Of a DNA stretch of 64,000 nt, positions 56,207-64,000 are shown piece by piece. Position 1 is the first letter of the stretch. Each line of letters opens with the position of its first letter. The notes under the pieces were generated by a model. It did no database searches. It saw only the letters and a list, made by a program, of their open reading frames with translations, and had not been told where the DNA came from. Source of the DNA: Parelaphostrongylus tenuis (lineage: Eukaryota > Nematoda > Chromadorea > Rhabditida > Metastrongylidae); contig JAHQIW010007094.1 of assembly GCA_019055375.1 (NCBI GenBank), forward strand, positions 265,452-329,451. The letters are read 5' to 3'. The translations under genes were made by a program, and so were the position numbers.

Positions 56207-58601
56207 GTATATATATGTATATATATATACAAGTACATATGACATATATGTATATATATGCAGCCTTGGTTCAATATATTTGATGGGAAAAAGGTGTCAC
56301 CCTTTTATGGAAAGCTCCCGTGGATCCACAGGGCTGATTAGTATTTATGGTGGAATTTTGGAAACGACTAGGATCGGCCCGCCCCTAGGAATCTACAGAG
56401 TACCTAGACGACCAGCTTTCAACAGCATTCAGCAAAGAGACCAGATGCACTCGAAACAACAAGCGAATCTGCAAATTTGAGCGCCTTCTTGGGTTGTGGG
56501 TGTGAGGAGACGAGTCGAAGGGCAAAAGTGTATGTGGGACTGACTTCATCCAACACTGCAGTACAGGAAAAAAATATCACTGCTATGGAATGGCGATCAG
56601 TATCAATGACTTGTTGTCTCCATTATCGGACCAGTTGTTGAACAAGTGAAAAGAATTTTTTTTTTCTAAATTCATATCTTTGTTAAGGCTTTTACCTCAG
56701 TAACACATTACGAACAGCTGCAATGAATGCGATTACGAACACTAATTGGGAGAAATTCGTTCGTCGATTGGGATCTGCGGCTGTTAATGAACATCGCAGC
56801 GTTGACGAGATAGATCCAGCCCAGGTTATAGTGTTCTATCGACTTTGATAAACACCATTAGCGGACTATTTACTGGTTTTATTCTCGAGATTACAATGTA
56901 GATATGTTTGAAAATATGTTTTCCTTTTCAGCTTCACGACTACTGCTTGAAACTTATCGAATGTCTCCTGGCTCGACAACGTTATCAAGTTGGTTCTTGA
57001 ACGTTTCCACATCAATGTCGTCATGTCTGTAGTTCTTTCTAAAGTTTCCCATTTAGGATATGCTTATAGTTTGCTGTTATGCTTTTCTACAACCTCGAAT
57101 AACTAAATCGGACCAGTCAGTTAACAGTTTTCTTTTCTTCAGTGCTTTCTACTTTGATACTCTCTATTTTACATGAAATTTTAATTCTTATTCCTTAAAG
57201 TTCATTTGGCTTCATTGTCTATGATTTCAGATCATCAACCTTTCAAAATATGCTATACTTCTGCGCGATCAAAGCTCATTGTTGGCCTGTGGCTTTTGAG
57301 TACGTACGGTGGTATCACATGCTGACAAATGTATGACTTTTCGAAGTTATTCTTATGATGGACTTACAATGACACCTTCTTTCAAAACTTCTTCCCTCAA
57401 TACTTTTATGAACGTTATGACACGAAGTGCAAATGTTTCGTCTGTTGTTTTTCAATATTCACTGAACACACACGACTAACTATCTCATCAAATGGCCTTG
57501 TTGATCTTTTACAGCTAAAAAAAGGCAGTGAACTATCTTCCGATAATCGGTCTTATCCACTTTGCTACAGAAGTTTACTATATGGTAATATCACCCGTAC
57601 GACCTGTCAACTCCTTGATCGTCGAGTGACTTAAGCGAGAACCAAGGAAGCTTCCATTTTCTCTATCGTGTTTGGGAGTAGCTCAGTGTTTTCTTCTCAT
57701 TGTAGGGATTTGTTGAGCATTATATCTTCCTATAGGCTTTTTCATAAAGAATTTGGACCATTGGGTCAGTGGTCTTTTTGTGGTGTCTACAGTTTCGTAT
57801 TTTAGGTTGTTCCATAAGTTTTGGCGCCAGAACAATGAACAATAATTTTTCCAGTCAGTAGTAATTGAAATTGCTTGATTTTGTTATCATTCGATTGAGC
57901 ATTTTGCGCACATTTCGGTATACAACTTGCGTATACTTGCTTAACAATGGAGCTATAGGGGGAACAAATTTGCTTCCTAGTCATGCACGGATGGCACGTA
58001 GGAGGAAAATGCAAGTGAACCGACGTGCCAGATTAATGGAGCTTGGTTTGGTTGCAAAAAGGACGGCTAGGAATTGGTTTGCGAATTCAAAGCTGGAGAG
58101 AGAGCAGTGTGGAGGATCAGCAGCGCTCGGACCGTTCACAGGAAACTGTTAATCTTGCGCACCGCTTCACTAGCATTTCCCCTACAATTCGTGCATGAGT
58201 AGCAAGCAAATTTCTTCCCGGATAGCTTCATCTTAGAGCAAGTATAGCCAAGTTGTTACCAAAGTGTTTGGAAGAGAATGCGCAGTTGAGCTGTTCCCAA
58301 ATCATGTGGTTTTCATAAATTTGGTGTTTATTGCTTCAGTGCCAAAACTTATGGAATGATATAGTATAATATATTGACGGAATCTGGATTAACGAATTAC
58401 CTCCTTTCTCAGCAGATATTACTTTTCGTTCTGAAGATTTTCAGAGTTTACGAAACTAATGCTTTCAGAATGCGCTTGAGATGACACTGCCGAATAGTCC
58501 GTGAAGTACTGTACAAACGAATATTCAACGCTATGAACTTCGTATTTGTTCATTCGCAGAATGTGTCGTATCATCGCTATATAATGCGATCACTTGCCAA
58601 G
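47633..58601 (+). CDS. GTF3C3: General transcription factor 3C subunit 3 (TFIIIC102), partial at 3' end
   Basis: TFIIIC102/TFC4-type subunit, a TPR protein that recruits TFIIIB to Pol III genes. Exons: 47633-47702, 48449-48520, 49197-49325, 49423-49478, 49543-49611, 49892-50119, 50245-50333, 50493-50611, 51584-51648, 51715-51819, 52817-52937, 53443-53550, 54050-54197, 54395-54505, 55122-55202, 55308-55482, 55935-56089, 56127-56172, 56701-56824, 56932-56988, 57231-57330, 58560-58601. Seen: an acidic N-terminus, DYDEFMRLTGGQTLEEEL, ANVIYAKGNTQEALAVLLE, IYQELGDAQKSLQ, LLAAHLDP, EWKYYESRIEMLDIL, a TPR with INPGHVDARINLSGLQQKMG, and YHRYIMRSLAK, which matches the family's HHRFCLRLMLK block. One-base frame breaks occur in several exons. 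The C-terminal TPRs were not found by 64000, and an exon is probably missing between 57330 and 58560. Confidence 0.88.
48165..48335. repeat. (GTATRY)n-type simple repeat in GTF3C3 intron 1
   Basis: Imperfect tandem TACATA/GTATGC units, with open frames on both strands that are repeat artefacts. Confidence 0.75.
48935..49145 (-). repeat. tRNA-derived SINE, family B, in a GTF3C3 intron
   Basis: Reverse orientation: CGGGTCCCAGGACCTCTACC, AACGTCGTAGAATACTGGTC, TTGCAATCTCCAGGATAGCC, TTATTGGTTGCCGGAGAGTT. It ends about 50 bp before the exon at 49197. Confidence 0.65.
51011..51252. mobile_element. Palindromic MITE with tRNA-like core, in a GTF3C3 intron
   Basis: The left 62 bp (TTTTCTATATACCTAAGAGA, ATTGAGTGGTAAGCAAAACA, CGGCCTCAGGCGGGGATCG) is repeated in inverted orientation at the right end with two or three changes. 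The core contains a tRNA-like cloverleaf (51053-51124). This is the cleanest copy of the family in the window. Confidence 0.8.
51053..51124 (-). other. tRNA-like sequence inside a MITE
   Basis: On the minus strand, 72 nt begin GCCTCGG and end CTGAGGC (7-bp acceptor stem with one G-U). It has an A box TGGTATAGTGGTAGAGC and a T-arm GTGGG/TTCGATC/CCCGC. The anticodon arm is not clearly canonical. Its position between TIRs argues for a tRNA-derived repeat rather than a gene. Confidence 0.55.
52985..53260. repeat. Two tRNA-core MITE fragments in a GTF3C3 intron
   Basis: At 52985-53070: GACCCAGTGGTTGCGCTCCC, GTGAAACCCGGGTTTAACTA, CCGCCTGGGGTCAGATGTT. At 53150-53260: GTGCAAAACGTCGAACCTTG, GGCGACAGTTGAACTCGCG, GATCATTGCATTACCGGGTT. 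Both are diverged halves of the family. Confidence 0.5.
53855..53970 (+). repeat. tRNA-core MITE fragment in a GTF3C3 intron
   Basis: GGCGTCGCTGGTGCAGTGGT (A-box-like), GATGAAACGCGGGTTTATC and GAATGTCTTGCGTACCACTC. Confidence 0.5.
54537..54830 (+). repeat. tRNA-derived SINE, family A, in a GTF3C3 intron
   Basis: Head GTGGCACAATGGTTAGAGGT, then GGTTTATCAAGCCTCGCAAT, GTAACCGCGGGTCATTGTGA, AGGCCAGATGTGCAATCAGT and CAGGGATTGGTCTACGGCGA with a TTTTATGCTTTTA tail. It starts about 30 bp after the exon ending at 54505. Confidence 0.7.
55558..55890. mobile_element. TIR MITE with tRNA-like core, in a GTF3C3 intron
   Basis: The left end has AAGAATGTCGAGTGGTATAC, GCAAAGCATTTGACCCTAGG, CAGGAGTTGAACCAGCG. 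The right end has GGTTCAACTCTCGCCTGGGG, TCAAATGCTTTTCATTCGCT, CAACATTCTTCGATG as the inverted partner. It ends about 45 bp before the exon at 55935. Confidence 0.7.
56174..56262. repeat. (TA)n microsatellite at a GTF3C3 exon edge
   Basis: The TA/GTATA tract starts right after codons reading MTPPW (exon from 56127), so it either sits in the intron at the donor or interrupts the exon. Confidence 0.85.
56265..56640. other. Intron or unresolved exon region of GTF3C3
   Basis: A CAG at 56261-56263 is followed by an open frame to about 56480 (FYGKLP/ESSRGST region depending on frame). It has no match to the family that I can recognise. It may be intron or an unidentified repeat. Confidence 0.3.
57803..58364. 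mobile_element. mariner-type non-autonomous element in a GTF3C3 intron
   Basis: TTCCATAAGTTTTGGC at 57811-57826 is repeated in reverse complement at 58341-58356, and the outer bases continue AT-rich on both sides. This TIR style is typical of mariner-like elements. A 95-codon frame inside (57865-58152) has no recognisable transposase motif. It lies between recognised GTF3C3 exons, near where one conserved exon could not be found. Confidence 0.7.
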
Positions 58602-58634
58602 GTAAATAATTAGATCTTTGAGATGTTCAAAGGA

Positions 58635-58895
58635 TAAGGATAAAGTCGCAGTGTGGTCAATGCCTGAAGTATGTGCCATGTTTTCGACTTCACCAAGCAT
58701 CTCTAGAGGTGGACGAATGCATATTTGGCCTGCACAATGACTATCGGTAGTCTACCGATATATCAGCTCAGTGCTTCAATTCTCTCAGAGAAGTCTGATA
58801 AGAACTCGCCGACTCTGGAGAGAGAAAGGCACGGCGAGCCTTGTTCTCGAGATCGAACCATCGGCTCCTGTACCGCAGAGGCACCTTTAACCGGC
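58635..58895 (-). repeat. tRNA-derived SINE, family A
   Basis: Reverse orientation: AAAGGATAAGGATAAAGTCG (tail), ATTTGGCCTGCACAATGACT, GAGATCGAACCATCGG (B box complement) and GTACCGCAGAGGCACC near the head. Starts about 35 bp after the last recognised GTF3C3 exon. Confidence 0.65.
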
Positions 58896-59714
58896 ACCGT
58901 GCGTGCTAATATAATTTGGGATGTCACTCATTTAACTCCTAAGGGACGACGTATACCAACTGAGGTACACGATTGTCGCAAGGCCTTGATCATTCAAAGT
59001 TTGAATCTCTGCAATTCAACAGTGCGTTTGATTTTCGAAAAGGCCTAATTATTATGTTTCACACTCAGATTGCTCAATTTTTTCGGCTGCGGCTTGTATA
59101 TGTCTCTTCGCAAACCTTTTCCTAGTCATTCGATAGCCCCAAATCTCGATAATTTTGATGCTATAATTCGTTTTTGAAACGTTATCATAGAACGATGTAA
59201 GAGAGAAAAGAAGATCGCATTTCACACCTAAAATTTTACCCCGCTACTTGGACGTCATAGATGGTTTAATGGTAATTATAGATAAAGTTTATATATTACA
59301 TCGTCACATAAAGGATTGAACATCACGAATAAAATTTCTACAAAGGTTGTATAGTATAAACAGCAACTATTTCTCTTGATAATCTTCATTTGTTCAGTAG
59401 TAATATCACATAGTTGTAAAGAAAAGCAAACCATCCTCAACTCTTATTGTGCATTTGTATTGCCTGTCTTTGCGAAAACATAGCTTGAAAACTCGTCTTC
59501 TACAACTAAACATCTTTAATGGAGGTTTATATGGAGCTATTTGTAATCGGTAGCTGGCGTAAGTGTAGGAAGTAATTCATCATTGCAGAGAATACAGTTT
59601 TTGGACATATTTTTGACCAATAATCTTGCGTAATGCCGATGTTCCAAGCCTTCTGCTCACAATATTTATTCAGCAATCAGCAGCTTATAAAATCAACATC
59701 TTGGACACTTCTAG

Positions 59715-59840
59715 ACATTTTCAATAGTGCAACGGATTAGAACACGCGCTCCCAGATAGAGTGAGATGCGGTTTCAAATCCCGCCTAATGCGAAAGTTTT
59801 GCACATCACTCTACATCACTGGATATCTAGACACTGTATT
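59715..59840 (+). repeat. tRNA-core MITE fragment
   Basis: TAGTGCAACGGATTAGAACA, GAGTGAGATGCGGTTTCAAA, TCCCGCCTAATGCGAAAGTT and TTGCACATCACTCTACATC, one half of the 32960-33142 type. Confidence 0.6.
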
Positions 59841-60115
59841 GATCCGTCTTCACAGTATTTTTGTTTTCACTGTGCGGATCCCCAGTACTTCTAGCATTCG
59901 GATCGTTATTTCGTCAACAGTTTACCCTTCTTGTATAGAAATCGTACTTTCTACAATCAACAATTAGCACATTTTAGAATAATCAGATGATCGTTGCCTA
60001 ACATTATGCATCATGACATTTTGATTATACCATACAATTCTTATTCTGAAGGCTTAAAATGCTTACGGCCACATTTTAGACGGAGAAATTCAAACATTTC
60101 AAACTGAGAAAGCTC

Positions 60116-61495
60116 TTACACGGAGTGCACCTTGTATGTACTGGCTTCGGCTTTTTGTCGAGCACTTGTTGCATCTTCCGCCATTTTTCGGTAACACTCA
60201 ATGCAGCGATCACGTTCTTCTGACGTCTTCAAAACGCGGCTTGTTGTCGGCTGAAGAGCCACGTCTAGTGGTAGGCAGCTAAAATACACCAAATTCTTAA
60301 ATACCATATACGTTATATTCCCCACGTACTCTCCGTAGACTGTCAAGTTTTCGACATACATAGGTCGGTCACCAAGTGGAAAGATTGGTGGATATAACTG
60401 AACTATGAGATTGAAAATTGTGAAGTAAAGAAAGCAACGAGATGCGCTCACCATTTGCATATCGTCCTGATGTATAGGCAGTTGGCAACCTTTTGGTCGG
60501 TGAAGTCGACGAGCCCTTTTCTTTTTCAGTGTAACATTCGTCTCAAACTTGCTCTCGTTGGATCTACCAAGGAGCCGTGCTCCGTGGTGATGAGTGTCAC
60601 GTCTCTTTTGACCATAATTCTGAGCCTCGTTACACCGCTTTTATTCTATATCGCAAACTGATGCTCTTTGTCTACTTACTGTTCCATAAACTCCCTTGGC
60701 AATTCTTTCCTGTCTGCACGTTCCGGTCAAGTACCTATTCTTCTGCAACAGACTCTCAGCAAGAGCTACTGGTGCACCAGTTGTCGGTCCCCTTTCACAA
60801 AGTAACTCGTTAGTGAGGTCCACTATAACACCGTGCAACACGTCCAGCCAAACTGCTAGTTATACCAGCACTTTAGTTCGCAATTTTTCTTCAGAGTGTA
60901 CCCTTCTGGATTGCACAGTTTGAAGAGCCTCAGCCTGTCTTTGTGTCTTTTGCTGGGATGATATTGGCAGAATATGATTCTTCTTATGAAGGGTATCAGC
61001 GACTCATCGATTCATAATGCCTCCCAGGTCTGTGTATCATTGGAAGCTGGATAAGTACTTCAGGAGTCTTTCACGCGTGGGAAACTTCACAGTGGCCATC
61101 TGCATACATAGAGACTAAGAAATCGCTTCATTTCAGCGATGTTCGTGTTTCCCCTCTGGCGGTCCACCTGTCTGCCGTAGATATTTGTTTGTTGCACAAT
61201 CAGCTGCCAAACTCGTCGAATGAACAGGTCGTAGAAGTCGACTGGATTTCGGTACTCGAGTACGATGCGGCCTTGAACACCTGTCGAGCTTTTATCAAAT
61301 GACAGCATTGTGGTTGATTGCACATCCGTGGTCCATTCAACCATTACAGGAGCAGTATTCATATTTGCTTGTCGTGCATCGTCCGAGCCTTCAATCACAT
61401 CAGTATCCTCATCGCCACCATTTGGGGTGCTCAAGTCCCTTTCTATGATCGCATCTGGTTCATCACCAGTGCCGTCGGCGTCTAGCTGCCAAGCG
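60116..61495 (-). pseudogene. piggyBac transposase-like pseudogene
   Basis: Read on the minus strand in several frames. An acidic N-terminal region (61495 to about 61240) leads into NPVDFYDLFIRRVWQLIVQQ with TNIYG and AEMKRFLSLYV, the start of the piggyBac DDE domain. At 61011-60850: DESLIPF (catalytic Asp block), QYHPSKRHKDRLRLFKLC and EGYTLKK. At 60841-60641: IVDLTNELLCERG, LAESLLQKNRYLTGTCRQ. Near 60600 an unclear frame has MVKRDVTLITTEHG. At 60240-60116: RDRCIECYRKMAEDATSARQ, a Cys-containing C-terminus. Stops and frame shifts at about 61085, 60848 and 60640 break it. No TTAA-flanked terminal repeats were identified. Confidence 0.85.
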
Positions 61496-61499
61496 ATCG

Positions 61500-64000
61500 A
61501 CTACGGCGCTAAAATACAAATTTTTGAAGATTGCAAACAGCATTCAAAGTTGTTGTTGTAAGCAACATTAAACTTACTTGAAAGTAAGCCAAAGGTGTGA
61601 AAGGAAAGCTAGAACATCTGAGCTACTAAGTGGTAACGTTATGACAGACAGCCAGGGTAGTGAAAACGCTAGCGATCAATGGGACCGAATAGAACGTGCG
61701 CCACCTTCGCTTCTCAGCCTATTTTTTGATCTACCACACTTCTGGGCTTGATCTACACACCTGGCGGAAGACTTCATTATGTCAATTTGCAAGCGAGATT
61801 TATGTTTGCTAATGTCCAAATGCTCTAGAAGTACCTTTTTCAACACAATTTTCCGTACAACATCTACGGCTAAAAACTTTACCACATTCTGCAAACAGTT
61901 GGGGTATTTCTACTGTTAGACGGCCATAAATGAATATTCGACCTCATTCTCGTCCGGCAAGGTTTTTTTTTTTAAACAAGGGATACGAGTATTGTGAGCG
62001 ACAATCAACGCGCCCAGCACAATAGCCTGGAATCTTGGCTAGGGCTCTAATACTTGGCCGTGACGCCATACGAAAGAGACCCGCCTCGCACTGTGATGTC
62101 AACGTGCACGGGTAAAACTACAAAAACACGAAATTTAGTGTTGCATGAGCCCCTCTCCGCGCACAACGGCGACAGATATTCAATTCATTTTTTTGAATCA
62201 GCGCGTAATAATTCAACTGGTTAATGAAAGCAATACGCGTTTGGAAAATAACGCATGATCACAAGTTTATAGTAAGGAAACCTTTGTCGATTAATCTAGA
62301 GTACCTCGTTAATATTGGTAGTTATTAGTTCTTTAAAGGAGGAATGAATTTTTAAAGACCCGTGCCTCTACAACTTGAATCCCACTATCCAAGGGGCATC
62401 CGCCACGATGTAGTGTGGCCGCGACCCCATGGACCAACCATGACAGCCCTTACCGAAACATCTTAAAACTCGATGTCTCCTATTCTCCGCAGTAAGCTTA
62501 ACCGAATATTTTGATAGTAGGCTAACAGCACAGGTCTGGAATAATTGAAACTTGTATCGGCCACAAATCGCTTAAATATGGTTGATGATTACTAATAATC
62601 TAAAAGGTGAAAAGAAGACTCTGTACCGTCGCGTGTGTAAGGACAACAACCTTTAGGCCGCTTCTCACCTTTACCAGGGCGGACATATGTCAACACAGGA
62701 TATTCATTTTGGTGCGAGTGAGCTTGCGACACACGCAAAGGCAGAAAAGCAGAATTTATGAGTTGCTACAGGAGAAACTTAGTAGACATGTAGTGGAACC
62801 ACTGAGAAATGAGCTTACTAGCACCACGTCAAATGTCGCGCTGGGAGCTATATTGACCACGTTCCCGGGCATTAAAGCAACAGGCCTGGGCACCAACCTC
62901 CGCGAAAGAGCATTTACCTAAAATGAAAAGATCTAAAAAAATTGAAACAATACGATAGATAGACCTGATTAAGTCCTAGTGTCCCACCCCAACACACCAT
63001 TATAGCCCCCCCCCACCACTAATCTTTTAATTGGATTTTTTTTTTTTTTATAGACCCCGTTTTTGATCGCAAAACTAACTCCTAAGATGATATCCTAAAA
63101 AAAAACGAATGCTGGCACCAAATCAGATAGCTAACACCTCGTGTACTAAAGCCCGAAACGGAATGATCGAGTTGTAGGACACTGGGTCTTCCGATACCAT
63201 GGACACAGTAACACTTATTTCCTAGCTACCTATTGAAAAACGTTTTTTGTTCAGGCCGAATGACAGATCGGTTTTCAGTTTCGTAGTAAATATAGCAAGC
63301 TAACGAGTTTATTTAATTTCGCCCCTCTCGACCGACTTACCTTTGTCACGTTCAATACAATTGATTGCATTGACCAAAAATCAGTATGATTGCCGTAGGT
63401 AACCCAGCGTTTTTCTATCCGGTCGCACGACGCATACATTTCAACCAAAAGAATGTGAGCTAGTAGTAGGGAACTCAGGGCTCTACTTACAAAAAAGAGA
63501 ATCAAGAATGTTCAAGAATTTTATCTTACAAAAGCAAGAAAAAAAACTCTTGACCCCCGAAAATCAATGAAAATCGCCACGTCTGCTGTACATTCGCTTT
63601 ACTAGCGCGCACTCGTTTTCCACCATATGCCTCCCTCAGGGTCGTTAATATCGTAATGGATAGTCTTTATTATATCGTTTCAGTTACAATGAAGTTTGAA
63701 GCGGGCCCTTTCAAATTTAATTTGCCAATCTCGTACGTTTATGAAGATTCCGTTACCGTCATAGCAATTGCAGAAGAAAATAGGGTACTTGTCCATGATA
63801 AGGCAATAAATGAAGCACTGAAGCCACACCCCCCCCCACCCCCCCCCCCAGCCATACATGCCCTGGAGCAGAAATATTTTCATAGTTTTGGTTATTTTTT
63901 TTTTGTTTCCCGTTAGAAAATTCTTTTATAAGCGATCAATATTGCCGTTATGGCGCACAGTCCTCGAGAGTCTTTTAGCCTATTTGACGTTGGTACAAGA
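61500..64000. other. No gene recognised
   Basis: Short frames only (for example 62607-62921 plus and 63275-63505 minus) without known domains. It contains C-rich and T-rich runs. A frame at 63656-63916 could be an exon after TTTCAG, but nothing in it is recognisable. GTF3C3 C-terminal exons were looked for here and not found. Confidence 0.4.
63827..63849. repeat. Poly-C run with one A
   Basis: Near-pure C tract of about 23 bases. Confidence 0.9.

Noticed and set aside
57515..57583. Extra GTF3C3 exon after TTTTACAG
   Set aside because: The frame fits splice signals loosely but its residues do not resemble the family at this position.
1..64000. CRISPR arrays, operons of bacterial type, riboswitches
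   Set aside because: Nothing with direct-repeat/spacer regularity or prokaryotic gene packing; all genes have introns.

Overview
The window looks like nuclear DNA from a clade V (strongylid-type) nematode. Genes have short exons with TTTCAG-like acceptors, sit far apart, and have introns full of tRNA-derived SINEs, palindromic MITEs and broken Tc1/mariner, piggyBac and Penelope-like elements. No prokaryotic features are present. The organism call is an inference from repeat style and protein similarity recalled from family knowledge; no search was run.

Three conserved genes were rebuilt exon by exon. (1) ISY1 (minus, 31448 to 27449, nine coding exons, about 266 aa) is a Prp19/NTC-associated splicing factor. 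(2) ZNHIT6/BCD1 (plus, 34582 to about 46942, about fifteen exons) is the zf-HIT box C/D snoRNP assembly factor, here with an acidic N-terminus and an RGG-rich C-terminal extension. (3) GTF3C3/TFIIIC102 (plus, 47633 to at least 58601, about 22 recognised exons) is the TPR subunit of RNA polymerase III factor TFIIIC; its C-terminal TPR half was not found before the window ends. ISY1 and ZNHIT6 are divergent, about 3.1 kb apart. GTF3C3 follows ZNHIT6 on the same strand after about 0.7 kb. All three act in RNA processing or RNA synthesis.

Layout: 0.5-1.8 kb holds a decayed Penelope-like element (reverse transcriptase plus GIY-YIG). 1.8-27.4 kb is gene-poor, with mariner remnants at 4.7, 18.2 and 23 kb and many SINE/MITE copies. 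27.4-31.5 kb is ISY1. 31.5-34.5 kb is a repeat cluster including a 0.8 kb long-TIR element. 34.6-46.9 kb is ZNHIT6 and 47.6-58.6 kb is GTF3C3, both with repeats in nearly every large intron. 60.1-61.5 kb is a broken piggyBac transposase on the minus strand. 61.5-64 kb has no recognised gene.

The most notable signals are: a set of single-base (mostly +1, mostly homopolymer) frame breaks inside otherwise conserved exons of ZNHIT6 and GTF3C3; a perfect 110-bp-arm palindrome inserted with an 11-bp duplication into a SINE; and a MITE family whose core folds like a tRNA and is flanked by long terminal inverted repeats.
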